This document shows positions 8,379 to 21,379 of a stretch of DNA of 64,000 nucleotides, in pieces; the first letter of the stretch is position 1; each line of letters begins with the position of its first letter. This DNA comes from Cellulomonas sp. SG140 (GTDB lineage Bacteria > Actinomycetota > Actinomycetes > Actinomycetales > Cellulomonadaceae). Location: positions 455,698 to 519,697 of the forward strand of contig NZ_JANZLA010000002.1 in assembly GCF_025770785.1 (NCBI RefSeq). Direction: 5' to 3'. Position numbers and translations under genes: made by a program. The notes beneath the pieces were generated by a model, which saw nothing but the letters and a program-made list of their open reading frames with translations, did no database searches and was not told where the DNA came from.

Positions 8379-9344
8379 TCAGGCGACGGCCACCCGTTCG
8401 GGCCGTACACCGGTCGCCCGCTCGACCGCGTCGTCCGACACCTCGGGCGTCGTGCCGCCGAAGGCCGGGCAGAGCTGCCGGAACGAGCACCAGTCGCACA
8501 GCTTCGAGGTCCGCGGACGCCAGTCTCCGCTGCGCGCCGTCTCCTGCACCCCGGTCCAGATGGACCGCACCCGCGACTCGAGCGTGAGCATCTCCGACTC
8601 GGTCGGTTCGTGCCGCAGGACGGTCCCGTCCCCGAGGTACTCCAGCTGCAGCAGGCGGGGGAGCGTGCCGCGCGTGCGCCAGACGACGTAGGCGTAGAAC
8701 CGCATCTGGAACAGGGCGTCGCCCTCGTATCCCGGGCGGGGGGACCGGCCGGTCTTGTAGTCGACGACCCGCACCCACCCGTTGGGTGCGACGTCGACCC
8801 GGTCGATCACCCCACGCAGCTGCGGACCGCCTTCGAGCTCCGCGGTCACCTTCAGCTCGCGGGCGCGCGGTTCGAGGCGGGTCGGGTCCTCGAGCGTGAA
8901 GTAGGTACCGAGGAGGCCCTCGGCGGACACCAGCCAGGCGTCGCGGGCCGCGTCGTCGGCGAAGAGCCCGGCGTACGCCTCGGACCGTTCGCACAGCGCC
9001 GCCCAGCGCGGCAGCAGCAGCGCCCGGGCGGCGTCCATGGTCCGCTCGGACGCCGGCAGGTCGAAGAGGTGCTCGAGGACCGAGTGCACCAGCGTCCCGC
9101 GAGCGGCCGCCTCGGTGGTGGGCTCCGGGAGGCGGTCGACGACGCGGAGGCGGAACAGCAGAGGGCACTGCAGGAAGTCGTGCGCACGAGAGGGTGACAG
9201 CCCAGGCGGCACGCGAGACGCCGCCCGGTTCGAGGCGTCGGCCGCGTCCTCGATCGTCTCCTCGACCGCGACGTCCAGGGGGTCGACCGTGCCGTCGAGC
9301 TCCGTGATCTGCTCGGGAGCCGTCTCGTCCTGGTCGATGCTCAC
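8379..9344 (-). CDS. RecB-type PD-(D/E)XK nuclease with Fe-S cysteines
   Basis: Stand-alone nuclease of 321 aa from the RecB C-terminal/Cas4-like family, presumably acting in DNA repair. The catalytic core is seen in GTLVHSVLEHLF (motif with His), GVIDRVD (Asp) and VVDYKTG (E/D-x-K). Four cysteines fit a 4Fe-4S cluster: one in FLQCP near the N-terminus and three in the C-terminal LCDWCSFRQLCP. The GTG at 9344 follows a TACCCT -10 by 6 nt. Actinobacteria encode this protein as a single-gene unit; there is no helicase or CRISPR gene nearby. Confidence 0.88.
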   Translation of the reverse strand: MSIDQDETAPEQITELDGTVDPLDVAVEETIEDAADASNRAASRVPPGLSPSRAHDFLQCPLLFRLRVVDRLPEPTTEAAARGTLVHSVLEHLFDLPASERTMDAARALLLPRWAALCERSEAYAGLFADDAARDAWLVSAEGLLGTYFTLEDPTRLEPRARELKVTAELEGGPQLRGVIDRVDVAPNGWVRVVDYKTGRSPRPGYEGDALFQMRFYAYVVWRTRGTLPRLLQLEYLGDGTVLRHEPTESEMLTLESRVRSIWTGVQETARSGDWRPRTSKLCDWCSFRQLCPAFGGTTPEVSDDAVERATGVRPERVAVA

Positions 9345-9350
9345 CCGCCG

Positions 9351-9356
9351 AGGGTA
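9351..9356 (-). promoter_or_regulatory. Leaderless -10 hexamer TACCCT for the nuclease gene
   Basis: On the minus strand the hexamer ends 6 nt before GTG 9344. Confidence 0.5.
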
Positions 9357-9421
9357 GGCGGCACCACCGACATCCCTACCTCGGCACGCGGCTCCCGCAC
9401 GGTGCGCCGCGCCGGGCCACC

Positions 9422-9427
9422 TACGCT
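9422..9427 (+). promoter_or_regulatory. Leaderless -10 hexamer TACGCT for the M50 protease
   Basis: The hexamer ends 6 nt before GTG 9434. Confidence 0.5.
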
Positions 9428-9433
9428 GGGCCG

Positions 9434-11654
<2,221 letters not shown>

Positions 11655-11730
11655 CGGACGCGGTCGGTCCGGCTGCTGAGACGGACCGGCCTGTGCGACG
11701 CGTCACGGGTGCGGTGTCCGGCCGTGTGGT

Positions 11731-11736
11731 TACTGT
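11731..11736 (+). promoter_or_regulatory. -10 hexamer TACTGT upstream of arc
   Basis: This element would start transcription near 11743, giving a leader of about 65 nt before ATG 11810. Unlike its neighbours, this gene would therefore be leadered and use its GGAGG ribosome site. Confidence 0.4.
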
Positions 11737-11809
11737 TGCCGGACCAGCAGGCACAGCGCCGTGCAGGATGGCTCCGAGCCAGACCAGCGACGTGCGAACG
11801 GAGGCCGAC

Positions 11810-13444
11810 ATGAGCGACCCGGTTGCTCCTGGACGCGACCTGCCCCGTGAGGTGGCGGTCCTCGCCGCGAAGAACGAGCGGCTGACCGAGGCTCTCGTCG
11901 CGGCACGGGAGCAGATCGTCGAGCTCAAGCGGCAGGTGGACGAGCTGGCCAAGCCGCCCGGCACCTATGCGGTGTTCCTCGGTGCCCGCGACGACGGGAC
12001 GGTGGACATCATCTCCGCCGGCCGCAAGATGCACGTCGGGGCCAGCCCGTCGCTGGACGTCGGTCAGCTGCAGCCCGGCCAGGAGGTCATGCTCAACGAG
12101 GCCCTCACCGTCGTCGAGGCGGGTGGGTACGAGAAGGTCGGCGAGCTGGTCACCATCAAGGAGATGCTCGGCGAGGGGCGTGCGCTCGTCGTCGGGCGCG
12201 GCGACGAGGAGCGGGTCGTCCGCTTCGCCGGCCAGGTGGCGTCGAGCGGCGTGCGGGTGGGCGACGCGCTGACGATCGACTCGCGCAGCGGGTTCGTCTT
12301 CGAGGTGATCCCGCGGGCCGAGGTCGAGGAGCTGGTCCTCGAGGAGGTCCCGGACATCGACTACTCGGACATCGGCGGTCTCGGCGCCCAGATCGAGGCG
12401 ATCCGCGACGCGGTCGAGCTCCCGTTCCTGCACCCTGAGCTGTTCCGGGAGCACGGGCTGAAGCCGCCCAAGGGTGTCCTGCTCTACGGCCCTCCCGGCT
12501 GCGGGAAGACGCTGATCGCGAAGGCGGTGGCTCACTCGCTGGCCGCCACGGCCGCATCGGCACGCGGTGACGACCCCAACGCCGCCCGGTCGTACTTCCT
12601 CAACGTCAAGGGCCCCGAGCTGCTGAACAAGTACGTGGGGGAGACGGAGCGGCACATCCGGCTGATCTTCGCCCGCGCCCGCGAGAAGGCGTCGCAGGGG
12701 CATCCGGTCGTCGTGTTCTTCGACGAGATGGAGTCGCTGTTCCGCACCCGCGGCACCGGCGTCTCGTCGGACGTCGAGACGACGATCGTGCCGCAGCTCC
12801 TCGCCGAGATCGACGGTGTGGAGCGGCTGGAGAACGTCATCGTCATCGGCGCGTCCAACCGCGAGGACATGATCGACCCCGCGATCCTGCGGCCCGGCCG
12901 CCTGGACGTGAAGATCAAGATCGAGCGTCCTGACGCGGAGGGTGCCCGCGAGATCTTCGCCAAGTACCTGACCCCCGACCTGCCGATCCACGCGGACGAC
13001 ATCGCCGAGCACGGCGGGTCCGAGGTCGCCGCCGTGGAGGCGATGATCGCGCGGGTCGTCGAGCGGATGTACTCCGAGAGCGACGAGAACCGGTTCCTCG
13101 AGGTCACCTACGCGAGCGGCGACAAGGAGGTCCTGTACTTCAAGGACTTCAACTCCGGGGCGATGATCCAGAACATCGTCGACCGGGCGAAGAAGTCGGC
13201 GATCAAGGACTTCCTCTCCACGGGACACCGCGGGATCCGGGTCGACCACCTGCTGGCGTCCTGCGTCGAGGAGTTCCGCGAGAACGAGGACCTGCCCAAC
13301 ACGACGAACCCCGACGACTGGGCGCGCATCTCCGGCAAGAAGGGCGAGCGCATCGTCTTCATCCGGACGATCGTGCAGGGCAAGAAGGGTGTCGACACCT
13401 CACGCACCATCGAGACGGTGACCAGCACGGGTCAGTACCTCTGA
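11810..13444 (+). CDS. arc: Proteasome-associated AAA ATPase (ARC/Mpa)
   Basis: Hexameric AAA unfoldase that captures pupylated proteins, unfolds them and feeds them into the 20S proteasome; 544 aa, cytosolic. In order: N-terminal coiled coil that binds Pup (about 15-55), tandem OB domains (about 60-190), and the AAA module with Walker A GPPGCGKT (about 227-234), Walker [11 protein letters not shown] (about 300-310) and sensor/arginine-finger region RPGRLD. The C-terminus is GQYL, the penultimate-Tyr tail that docks into proteasome alpha pockets. ATG 11810 has GGAGG 6 nt upstream; an in-frame ATG at 11768 is a weaker alternative. Confidence 0.95.
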   Translation: MSDPVAPGRDLPREVAVLAAKNERLTEALVAAREQIVELKRQVDELAKPPGTYAVFLGARDDGTVDIISAGRKMHVGASPSLDVGQLQPGQEVMLNEALTVVEAGGYEKVGELVTIKEMLGEGRALVVGRGDEERVVRFAGQVASSGVRVGDALTIDSRSGFVFEVIPRAEVEELVLEEVPDIDYSDIGGLGAQIEAIRDAVELPFLHPELFREHGLKPPKGVLLYGPPGCGKTLIAKAVAHSLAATAASARGDDPNAARSYFLNVKGPELLNKYVGETERHIRLIFARAREKASQGHPVVVFFDEMESLFRTRGTGVSSDVETTIVPQLLAEIDGVERLENVIVIGASNREDMIDPAILRPGRLDVKIKIERPDAEGAREIFAKYLTPDLPIHADDIAEHGGSEVAAVEAMIARVVERMYSESDENRFLEVTYASGDKEVLYFKDFNSGAMIQNIVDRAKKSAIKDFLSTGHRGIRVDHLLASCVEEFRENEDLPNTTNPDDWARISGKKGERIVFIRTIVQGKKGVDTSRTIETVTSTGQYL

Positions 13445-13511
13445 GCCGAGGGGCAGGGCACCGGGCGCTGTCTGCGCACCGGCGGCACCCGGTCGTCCGC
13501 GCCCCGCGCCC

Positions 13512-13517
13512 TAGGGT
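13512..13517 (+). promoter_or_regulatory. Leaderless -10 hexamer TAGGGT for dop
   Basis: The hexamer ends 6 nt before GTG 13524, so dop can be transcribed apart from arc. Confidence 0.5.
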
Positions 13518-13523
13518 GAGGAC

Positions 13524-15125
13524 GTGACCGTCCGGCGCATCATGGGGATCGAGACCGAGTACGGCGTCCTGCAGCCCGGGCGTCCGCTCGCCAACCCGAT
13601 GCTGCTGTCGAGCCACGTCGTCGCGGTGCATGCCGCCGCCCGCGAGGGTGCCCGCGCGAAGGCGCGCTGGGACTACGACGACGAGGACCCGCTGCACGAC
13701 GCGAGGGGGTTCCGGCTGCAGCGCGCCTCGGCGCACCCGTCGCTGCTGACGGACGACCCGGCCGCTCCGGCGCCGTCGGGCGACGCCCCCCACGCGATGC
13801 CGCGGTCGACCGTCGAGGAGTACGAGGACCCCGGCGCCGCGAACGTGATCCTGACCAACGGTGCGCGCCTCTACGTCGACCACGCGCACCCGGAGTACTC
13901 GAGCCCCGAGGTGACCAACCCGCTCGACGGCGTGAAGTGGGACCGTGCCGGGGAGCTGGTGATGCTCGCCTCCGTCCGCGCGCTGGCCTCCATGACCGCG
14001 ATGCCGGACGTCGTCCTGTACAAGAACAACGTCGACGGCAAGGGCGCGACGTACGGGACCCATGAGAACTACCTGGTCGAACGGTCCGTCCCGTTCGCCG
14101 ATCTCGTCCACCGCCTGACGCCGTTCCTGGTGACGCGCCAGGTGTTCACCGGGGCGGGACGGGTGGGGATCGGGCAGCGCGGCGAGCTGGCGGGCTTCCA
14201 GCTCTCGCAGCGGGCCGACTACATCGAGGCCGAGGTCGGGCTCGAGACGACGCTCCGTCGTCCGATCGTCAACACCAGGGACGAGCCGCACGCCGACCCG
14301 GCGCGGTGGCGTCGCCTGCACGTGATCATCGGCGACGCGACGATGCTGGAGCCGGCCACCTACCTCCGGCTGGGCACCACCTCCCTGGTCCTGTGGCTGA
14401 TCGAGCAGGCGTTGGTGGACGGCGGTCCGGGTGCACTGGCCGCCGTGGACCAGCTCGCGCTCGCCGACCCGGTGGGCGCCGTGCACCTGGTCAGTCACGA
14501 CCTGACCCTCACCGAGCGGTTGGAGCTGGCGGACGGTCGGCGGTTGACCGCCCTGGAGATCCAACGGGTCTACCTCGACTCGGTGCTCCGTGCCCTGGAA
14601 CCGACGGGCCCGGTCGACCCGCAGACCCGTGACGTGCTGGACCGGTGGTGTTCGCTGCTCGACCGGCTCGGCACGGACCCCGCGTCGTGCGCCCGCGAGG
14701 TGGAGTGGCTGGCGAAGCTGCGGCTGCTCGAGGGGATGCGTCGGCGCGACCAGCTCGCGTGGGACCACCCTCGTCTGGCCGCCGTGGACCTGCAGTGGTC
14801 GGACGTGCGGCCGGAGCGGGGGCTGTACCACCGGCTCGCCGCCGCCGGCGCGGTCGAGCTCCTCGTGCCCGACGACGACGTCGTGGAGGCGGTGCGGCAC
14901 GCACCCGAGGACACGCGCGCGTACTTCCGCGGCGAGGCGGTGGCGCGGTACCCGGGGCAGGTGTCGGCGGCGTCATGGGACTCCGTCGTCTTCGACGTCC
15001 CGGGATCGCACTCCCTGCAGCGGGTGCCGATGCGAGACCCGGCACGAGGGACGCGCGCCCACGTCGGCGACCTGCTCGACCGCAGCCCGGACGCCGCGAC
15101 CCTGCTGGCGGCGCTGGGGGCCTGA
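13524..15125 (+). CDS. dop: Depupylase/Pup deamidase Dop
   Basis: Converts the C-terminal Gln of Pup to Glu so that Pup can be ligated, and also removes Pup from substrates. It is a 533-aa member of the carboxylate-amine ligase fold shared with PafA and glutamine synthetase. The GIETEYGV nucleotide-site motif opens the protein; the YVDHAHPEYSSPE strand and NTRDEPHAD loop match the family. It is longer than PafA (453 aa) partly through an N-terminal Dop loop around residues 35-95, rich in Ala, Pro and Asp. The Pup in this window ends in Gln, so this activity is needed. Confidence 0.95.
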   Translation: MTVRRIMGIETEYGVLQPGRPLANPMLLSSHVVAVHAAAREGARAKARWDYDDEDPLHDARGFRLQRASAHPSLLTDDPAAPAPSGDAPHAMPRSTVEEYEDPGAANVILTNGARLYVDHAHPEYSSPEVTNPLDGVKWDRAGELVMLASVRALASMTAMPDVVLYKNNVDGKGATYGTHENYLVERSVPFADLVHRLTPFLVTRQVFTGAGRVGIGQRGELAGFQLSQRADYIEAEVGLETTLRRPIVNTRDEPHADPARWRRLHVIIGDATMLEPATYLRLGTTSLVLWLIEQALVDGGPGALAAVDQLALADPVGAVHLVSHDLTLTERLELADGRRLTALEIQRVYLDSVLRALEPTGPVDPQTRDVLDRWCSLLDRLGTDPASCAREVEWLAKLRLLEGMRRRDQLAWDHPRLAAVDLQWSDVRPERGLYHRLAAAGAVELLVPDDDVVEAVRHAPEDTRAYFRGEAVARYPGQVSAASWDSVVFDVPGSHSLQRVPMRDPARGTRAHVGDLLDRSPDAATLLAALGA

Positions 15126-15155
15126 CCTCGCCACCCGCGGCCGCCGACCGACCGG

Positions 15156-18100
15156 TCAGCGCATCGTCGCCACGAACCGCACCGCCTCACGGGCCTGCGC
15201 GAGCCGGCGCTCGTAACGCAGGCCCAGTGCGAGCAGCAGCGTGCCGCAGACGGCCAGGAGCACCCAGCCCTGCGTCTGCACGAGCACCCGGCCTGCCCAC
15301 GGCCCCACCTGCAGCGCCGTGACCAGGACCAGCGTGGCCGCGCCGACCACGAAGGGCGCCTGCCAGCGCAGGGTGGCGCCCAGCACGGTCGCGGCGACCG
15401 CGAGGACGACCACGACGACCGGCCGCCACGCGGCACCGTTCCCCGCGCTGACGAGCGCCGGGAGGACGACCGCCACGAGGAGGCCAGGACCGAGCGTCGG
15501 CCACGTACCGGCGGCCGCCTCCTGCGTCGTGCGGAGGAGCCCGAGCGCCATGAGGAGCAGGCCGAACGTGATGATCGGCACGTCCCACGACCACGGACCG
15601 ACCGCCGCCGCGACGAACGCTGCGGCGCCCGCGACCGCTGTCCCGACGCCCACCCCCCAGCGTGCGTCCTCGGCAGACGACGACGGCCCGGACCGCCGCA
15701 GCTGGGCGATGACAGCGAGCGCACCTCCGACGGTCGAGACCGCCGCGAGCCGTACGGTCCCGGACGCGGTCGCGTCGGCCGCCAGCAACGTGGGCAGCGC
15801 CGCGAGGCCGAGCGCCGGTGTGGCGAGGGTCAGCCGGGACGGGATCCCGTCCCGCCGCGGCCAGCCCAGCAGGCTGGCGGCCAGCACCAGCACGGCCGCA
15901 GGAAGGGCCCAGCGCTCGGGCGGGCTGCTCGTCGGCCCGACCGAGTCCAGCCGGGGCGAGACGACGTACCACCACGGCCCGGCCGCCGCGAGTGCGGAGG
16001 CGAGCGCCGCGACGTGCCGCACCGTCGTGGCGCGCCGCTGCTGCGCCCGGACCAGCCATCCCGCCGTCAGGAGCACCGCCGCGACTCCGGTCCAAGCGGC
16101 CGGCCGCCATGCCTCCGACCTCGACAGCAGGCTCGGCACCAGCAGCAGAGCGCCGGCCAGCGTCCGGGCGAGGTCGGCCGGCACGGACCAGCTGGGTGGC
16201 CGTAGGAAGAGCGTCGTGACCAGCAGGAGGCCGAGTGCCGCCGGCACGACACCGCCGGGCACCGTGGGGAGGGTTCGCACCGCGACCAGAGCGCCCGCGG
16301 AGGAGACGAGGATGCCGACCCCCATCAGGTGCCGGGCCCAGGGTTCGTTCGCCCGGACCGCGACCGTGGAGCCTACGACCGCAAGACCTGCACCGACCAC
16401 GGCGAGGACGCACAGCCGGAGGCGGCCGGCCGGATCCGGCTCGGCCGCGAGCACGCTCGGCAGCACCGCGGCGGTCGTCACGAGCCAGGGCTCGATCGCG
16501 CGCACCGGGCCTTGCACGGCACGGGGCGCGTCCGTCCTCGCCGCGCGGCAGGAGGTGAGCAGCAGGACGGCGGCGAGAGCCCCGAGCAGCTCGGGCAGCG
16601 CGCCGCTGCCCTTCGTACCGGCGGCGTCGACGGCCGCGCGTGCCGGGCCCAGGACGGTCAGGCAGAGGCCGAGACCGGCGAGCACAGTCGTCACCCCGGC
16701 CGGGCGTCGAGCGGAGCGGCGTGCGGCGAGGAGGACCAGGACGACGGCGGCTGCGGTGGTGAGGATGTCACGGTCGGCGTGCAGCCGTGCGGTCAGCGGA
16801 ACGGCACCGCCCAGGACCGCCGTGGGGAGCAGGCTCAGGGTCAGACCGGCCGCCAGGAGCGTGACGCCGTCCGACCGGCCTCGTCGTGCACGCCGGGCGC
16901 CCACCACGGCGACGACCACCGCCGTGGGCGCGGTGAACAGCTCCGGGGTGCCCTGCCCGCTCGCGTGCAGCAGCGTCCACGACGCTGCCGTCGCCAGCGT
17001 GAGCGCTCCCCAGCGCAGCCCGGGGCGTCGGCCGCGGGCACCCGTGACCAGCGCCCCGACTGCCGCGACGAGCAGCACCGTGGCCGCGACCTGCGCAGAC
17101 TGCTGGACTGCCGCGAGGAGCGCCGCCGCGAGCGTCGTCCAGCCTCCCGCTTCTGCGGCGCGACCGGCGCGGGCACCCCGGCGGTCGCGCGCGACGACCG
17201 AGAGCATGACCGCGGCCGCACCGCCGCTCGCGGTGACGAGGACGACGCCGTTCGCGGCGTGAGCCGGACGGAGCACGGCGGCCGTGGACAAGGCTGCGAG
17301 AGCCAGGACCAGAGGGGCCGCACCCGCGCCGAGCACGGCGCCCCACTCTCCGACGCGCTCGGCGCCTGAGACGAGTGCGAGCGCGACGAGGCCGCACGCC
17401 GCCACGACGACGAGGAGGACCGAGCGGTCCCACCACCCCGGCACGACGGCGAGCAGCGACCAGCCGATCCCGGCCGAGCACGCCGCCGCCATGAGGGCGA
17501 CCTGGCGTTCGTGGCGGGGCCGGTCGGGTGCCACCACGACGAACGAAAGGAGCGCGGCGCCGCCCGTCGCCGCGATCGCGACGGCATCCTTGGCGCCCGC
17601 ACCCGCGGCGTGCGCCGCCACCCCGATCGCGGCGACGGTCCAGGGCGCCGCTGCAGCGGTCGACCGTGCGGCCCAGGATCGAAGGACGCCCCAGGTGCGA
17701 GCCCACACGGCGACGACCGCGCACGCGGCGAGCCCGAGGGCGGTCGCCCAGCCCCCGCCGTGGGCTGCCACCAGCGCGACCAACGGGCTGCAGACCACCG
17801 CGACGCGGGCGGCCACGGCACGAGCACCGACGCCCAGGGCGTCGCCCGACCGGCGGTCGACGACTGCGGCCACGACGGTGAGCAGCAGGAGGAGGACGAC
17901 CCCGAAGGCGTCGCCGGGAACGAGGGCCCCAGCGCCGACCGAGATCAGCAGAGCGGCGGCGGGCAGCAGCGTCACAGCGGGCCGACGGAGGATCGCACCA
18001 GCACCGGTCGCCCGGCTCGGTCCGGTGCCGACCGCGGCATCCCCGCGGCCGTCGCCGGACACGGCCGCGACGAGCCCGGACACGCAGCCGGCCGCGACGA

Positions 18101-19328
18101 GAGCCAGTGCGGCCCCGGTCGCAGGTCGCGCCACGGCGGCGCCCGCGACGACGTCCACGAAGGCTGCGCCGACGAACGCGCACTGCCAGACGATCGCCAT
18201 CGACTCCTCGTGCCGTGCGGGAGCCGTCGCGCACAGCCAGGCCTGCAGGGCTGCGGCCACGGCCGCTGCACTGAGCAGCACGAGACCGTCCTTCGGTGTG
18301 GTGCCGAGCGATGCCAGCGCGATCAGCGTCGCGACGGCCCACGCGAGAACGGCGCCGCCGGAGAGGAGCAGGCTCGCCGTCACCTCTGCGTGGTCGTCCC
18401 TGCTCCGGGCGCGGACCTGCGGGACGTGCCGGACCCACCCCATCACGACGCTGCTCAGCAGCGCCCAGACCCAGCTCCGGGCCGACGGTGCCAGGGTCGC
18501 CAACGGGAGCGGGGCGATGGACCACAGCACCGCGGCCCCGATCGTTCCGACCCTCAGGCGCGCCGCCCGGCCCCATCCCGCCAGCAGGACGGCGCAGACG
18601 AGCGAAGCCACGCTGGCGTAGACACCTGGGGCGCCCGACTCGACGATCCCGGTGCTCCGCAGCGCCCAGGCGTCGAGGAGCAGCAGCACCGCCGCCACCG
18701 CCCCCACGGCTTCGGCGCCCTGCTTCAGACCCCGCCGTGCGAGCACCTGGGCGGTGCCGAAGACCACGACGGTCCCGAGCGCCACGATCGCCGCGCGCGC
18801 CTGAAGGTTCAGGACCCCCCAGGAGAAGACGAGGAAGACGATCCCGGCCGACGACAGGAGCCCGGCGCCGAGCGCCTGGAGCACCGACTGCACCCGCCAT
18901 CGTGGGGTGCTGGCGGTGCGGCGCTCGTGCGGGGGAGGACCCCAGGTGGGAGCGGGTCGCGGGGCTCCTGGTGCGGGGTGCGCGATCCCTGCGGTCGGTG
19001 GCGCGACACGTCGTGCCGAGGGCGGTGGCGGACGGAGCGGCGAGCGCGAGGTCCCGGCCGGGCCGGACGCGGCGGTGAGCCCGGACGGCTGGCGGAACCG
19101 CGCGTCTCGCTCCGCGTAGAGGTCGCGGACCCCGACCTCACGGTTGGCGATGGCCTCCGCGGCCGCGACCGAGAGCCGCAGGACCGTCTGTGCCGCGGGC
19201 CCGTCCAGCGGGACGCCGCACCACAGGCAACGCGGCCCGGACAGCGGAGCACCGCAGGCCGGGCACAGCGAGCGGTCGAGCAGGCTGGCACGCACGGCGT
19301 CGAACCGGCCGGTCGTCGGAGCGGTCAT
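15156..19328 (-). CDS. Giant polytopic membrane protein with zinc ribbon (SCO7613-like)
   Basis: A 1390-aa protein that begins with a soluble part carrying two CxxC pairs ([17 protein letters not shown]), a zinc-ribbon signature near residue 20-40, then a Pro-rich linker and more than 30 predicted hydrophobic helices rich in Ala, Val and Leu to the C-terminus. It matches the actinobacterial SCO7613 C-terminal-domain membrane proteins, of unknown function. ATG 19328 is chosen because the zinc ribbon follows directly and GAGGAT lies upstream; 25 more codons are open. It is unusual in lying on the opposite strand between dop and pup, which are normally adjacent. Confidence 0.8.
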   Translation of the reverse strand: MTAPTTGRFDAVRASLLDRSLCPACGAPLSGPRCLWCGVPLDGPAAQTVLRLSVAAAEAIANREVGVRDLYAERDARFRQPSGLTAASGPAGTSRSPLRPPPPSARRVAPPTAGIAHPAPGAPRPAPTWGPPPHERRTASTPRWRVQSVLQALGAGLLSSAGIVFLVFSWGVLNLQARAAIVALGTVVVFGTAQVLARRGLKQGAEAVGAVAAVLLLLDAWALRSTGIVESGAPGVYASVASLVCAVLLAGWGRAARLRVGTIGAAVLWSIAPLPLATLAPSARSWVWALLSSVVMGWVRHVPQVRARSRDDHAEVTASLLLSGGAVLAWAVATLIALASLGTTPKDGLVLLSAAAVAAALQAWLCATAPARHEESMAIVWQCAFVGAAFVDVVAGAAVARPATGAALALVAAGCVSGLVAAVSGDGRGDAAVGTGPSRATGAGAILRRPAVTLLPAAALLISVGAGALVPGDAFGVVLLLLLTVVAAVVDRRSGDALGVGARAVAARVAVVCSPLVALVAAHGGGWATALGLAACAVVAVWARTWGVLRSWAARSTAAAAPWTVAAIGVAAHAAGAGAKDAVAIAATGGAALLSFVVVAPDRPRHERQVALMAAACSAGIGWSLLAVVPGWWDRSVLLVVVAACGLVALALVSGAERVGEWGAVLGAGAAPLVLALAALSTAAVLRPAHAANGVVLVTASGGAAAVMLSVVARDRRGARAGRAAEAGGWTTLAAALLAAVQQSAQVAATVLLVAAVGALVTGARGRRPGLRWGALTLATAASWTLLHASGQGTPELFTAPTAVVVAVVGARRARRGRSDGVTLLAAGLTLSLLPTAVLGGAVPLTARLHADRDILTTAAAVVLVLLAARRSARRPAGVTTVLAGLGLCLTVLGPARAAVDAAGTKGSGALPELLGALAAVLLLTSCRAARTDAPRAVQGPVRAIEPWLVTTAAVLPSVLAAEPDPAGRLRLCVLAVVGAGLAVVGSTVAVRANEPWARHLMGVGILVSSAGALVAVRTLPTVPGGVVPAALGLLLVTTLFLRPPSWSVPADLARTLAGALLLVPSLLSRSEAWRPAAWTGVAAVLLTAGWLVRAQQRRATTVRHVAALASALAAAGPWWYVVSPRLDSVGPTSSPPERWALPAAVLVLAASLLGWPRRDGIPSRLTLATPALGLAALPTLLAADATASGTVRLAAVSTVGGALAVIAQLRRSGPSSSAEDARWGVGVGTAVAGAAAFVAAAVGPWSWDVPIITFGLLLMALGLLRTTQEAAAGTWPTLGPGLLVAVVLPALVSAGNGAAWRPVVVVVLAVAATVLGATLRWQAPFVVGAATLVLVTALQVGPWAGRVLVQTQGWVLLAVCGTLLLALGLRYERRLAQAREAVRFVATMR

Positions 19329-19446
19329 GCCCGGATCCTCACAGGTCAGGCGACCCGCCGCGGGGCGTTGTGCACACGGGCAAGGGGTGTGTCCGCGGCC
19401 CACGGGCGGCGCGCGGCCGTCACCCGGCGCTGTCGGCGCCAGGGCC

Positions 19447-19452
19447 TAGGGT
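19447..19452 (+). promoter_or_regulatory. -10 hexamer TAGGGT for the pup operon
   Basis: The predicted start near 19459 gives a leader of about 40 nt with a GGGAGG ribosome site 5 nt before ATG 19498. This is a leadered promoter, fitting the high translation expected for Pup. Confidence 0.45.
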
Positions 19453-19497
19453 GGGCACGAGCAGGCCACAGCAGGAGTCCACCCCCGGGAGGTCACC

Positions 19498-19692
19498 ATG
19501 GCGGGAACCGAGCACGTCAACCGGCACCAGGACGACGTACCGGGCGACGAGCCCGAGGCCCCCACGCCCGCGGCACCGTCGGCGCAGGCGCGGGACGCGG
19601 AGGTCGATGCCCTGCTGGAGGAGATCGACGACGTCCTCGAGTCCAACGCCGAGCAGTTCGTCCGCGGGTTCGTGCAGAAGGGTGGTCAGTGA
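19498..19692 (+). CDS. pup: Prokaryotic ubiquitin-like protein Pup
   Basis: A 64-aa largely disordered modifier that is linked by its C-terminal side chain to lysines of target proteins and so marks them for the proteasome. The C-terminal half ([15 protein letters not shown]) is the helix that binds the ARC coiled coil, and the protein ends VQKGGQ. The final Gln means it must be deamidated by Dop before PafA can use it. A GGGAGG site precedes ATG 19498. Its stop overlaps the prcB start as GTGA, so translation of the two is coupled. Confidence 0.97.
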   Translation: MAGTEHVNRHQDDVPGDEPEAPTPAAPSAQARDAEVDALLEEIDDVLESNAEQFVRGFVQKGGQ

Positions 19693-20531
19693 GCACCGAC
19701 GCCCATCCGGCCGGGAGGCTGCCGGCGGCGTTCACCACGCCGGGGACATCCTCCTTCGTCGAGTTCCTCGGCGGGTACGCCCCGCAGCTGCTGCCCGCCT
19801 CCCGAGCGGTCGATGCGAGCGCTGCCGGCGCCGTCCTGAACGCTCCGCACGGCACCACGATCGTCGCCCTGACCTTCGACGGCGGGGTCGTGATCGCGGG
19901 TGACCGCCGCGCGACCATGGGATCGATGATCGCCAGCCGGCACATCGAGAAGGTCTTCCCAGCAGACGAGTACTCCGCCGTGGGCATCGCCGGCACGGCC
20001 GGCCTGGCGGTCGAGCTGGTGCGGCTCTTCCAGCTCGAGCTCGAGCACTACGAGAAGATCGAGGGTTCGCTGCTCTCGCTCGACGGCAAGGCGAACCGGC
20101 TCGCCACCATCATCCGGGGACAGCTCCCGCTGGCGCTCCAGGGGCTCGCCGTCGTGCCGCTCTTCGCCGGTTTCGACCTCGACCGACGCGTCGGCCGGAT
20201 CTTCTCCTACGACGTGACGGGCGGTCGGTACGAGGAGCAGGAGCACCACGCCGTCGGGTCCGGGTCCGTCTTCGCACGTGGCTCGCTGAAGAAGCGGTGG
20301 CGCTCCCGCATGACGGCGGACGAGGCGGTGCACGTCGCCGTGGAGGCCCTCGTCGACGCGGCGGACGACGACTCGGCGACGGGCGGTCCGGACAGCGACC
20401 GCGGGATCTACCCCGTCGTCGCGACGGTCACCGAGGCCGGCTACCTGCGGGTGCCGGACTCGGAGCTGGCGGCGGCGACGGACGAGGTCCGCGCGGCTCG
20501 GCGCGAGGGACGAGGAGGACCGGCCCGATGA
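19689..20531 (+). CDS. prcB: 20S proteasome beta subunit
   Basis: Catalytic subunit of the 20S core, an N-terminal-nucleophile threonine protease; 280 aa. Residues 1-55 are a propeptide ending in HG; cleavage exposes Thr56 of TTIVAL as the nucleophile. GDRRAT, carrying the family Asp/Arg, follows. GTG 19689 overlaps the pup stop by 4 nt, and the prcB stop overlaps prcA by 4 nt (ATGA), matching the fixed stoichiometry of the complex. The C-terminal tail after about residue 255 is acidic and variable. Confidence 0.96.
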   Translation: MSTDAHPAGRLPAAFTTPGTSSFVEFLGGYAPQLLPASRAVDASAAGAVLNAPHGTTIVALTFDGGVVIAGDRRATMGSMIASRHIEKVFPADEYSAVGIAGTAGLAVELVRLFQLELEHYEKIEGSLLSLDGKANRLATIIRGQLPLALQGLAVVPLFAGFDLDRRVGRIFSYDVTGGRYEEQEHHAVGSGSVFARGSLKKRWRSRMTADEAVHVAVEALVDAADDDSATGGPDSDRGIYPVVATVTEAGYLRVPDSELAAATDEVRAARREGRGGPAR

Positions 20532-21340
20532 GCATGCCCTTCTACGTCTCGCCCGAGCAGCTGATGAAGGACCGCGCGGACTACGCCCGCAAGGGCATCG
20601 CGCGGGGGCGGTCGGTCGTGGTGCTGCAGTACGACGACGGTGTGGCCTTCGCGACGGAGAACCCGTCCCGCGCGCTGCACAAGGTCTCGGAGATCTACGA
20701 CCGGATCGCGTTCGCCGCCGTCGGCAAGTACAACGAGTTCGAGAACCTGCGGGTGGCCGGCGTGCGGTACGCGGACCTCCGCGGGTACTCCTACGACCGG
20801 GTCGACGTCACGGCGCGGGGCCTCGCTAACGCCTACGCGCAGACGCTGGGAACGGTCTTCACCACCGAGTCGAAGCCGCTCGAGGTCGAGCTCGTCGTCG
20901 TGGAGGTCGGTCGCGAGCCGGCGGGGGACCAGATCTACCGCCTCAGCTACGACGGCTCGGTCGCCGACGAGCACGGCTGGGTGGCGATGGGCGGGCAGTC
21001 GGACAGGCTGGCCGCGATCATCGGTGAGCACTGGCGGCCCGGCATGAGTCTCGCCGAGGTCCTGGAGCTCGGCGTCCGTGCCCTCGGTGCGCCGGCAGAG
21101 GACGGTGCACCGCCCCGAGCTCTCGGCGCGTCGAGCCTCGAGGTCGCGGTGCTCGACCGCACGCGACCGCGACGGGCGTTCCGTCGCCTGACGGGCGCGT
21201 TGCTGGAGGACGTCCTGGGTACCGGATCGACCGAGGCGCCCCTGCCGGGGCCGGGCTCGGCCGAGGCCGGCGCGGAGGAGCACCCGCCTGGTCCGGAGGG
21301 CGGACCGAGCGCGGAGCAGCCGGAGGACACCGCTCGCTGA
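20528..21340 (+). CDS. prcA: 20S proteasome alpha subunit
   Basis: Structural subunit of the outer rings of the 20S core, 270 aa; it gates entry and provides the pockets for the ARC C-terminal tail. The N-terminal [15 protein letters not shown] is the gating segment and [13 protein letters not shown] the H0 helix and first strand. The Ntn nucleophile Thr is absent, as expected. The last 60 residues are a Pro/Glu/Gly-rich tail typical of actinobacterial PrcA. The start overlaps the prcB stop; a second ATG 6 nt downstream is possible. Confidence 0.96.
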   Translation: MSMPFYVSPEQLMKDRADYARKGIARGRSVVVLQYDDGVAFATENPSRALHKVSEIYDRIAFAAVGKYNEFENLRVAGVRYADLRGYSYDRVDVTARGLANAYAQTLGTVFTTESKPLEVELVVVEVGREPAGDQIYRLSYDGSVADEHGWVAMGGQSDRLAAIIGEHWRPGMSLAEVLELGVRALGAPAEDGAPPRALGASSLEVAVLDRTRPRRAFRRLTGALLEDVLGTGSTEAPLPGPGSAEAGAEEHPPGPEGGPSAEQPEDTAR

Positions 21341-21379
21341 GCGGGACGAGCAGTCCGGACCGACGAAGGGAGAGCCGCC

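Noticed and set aside
8368..8384. Small inverted repeat between the HAD and nuclease genes as a terminator
   Set aside because: The stem is only 6 bp and overlaps both stop codons; too weak to list.
15241..18621. Long plus-strand open frames opposite the giant membrane protein
   Set aside because: They are low-complexity Ala/Arg/Thr/Ser sequences without domains, in the pattern of antisense frames. The minus-strand frame has a zinc ribbon and regular membrane helices.
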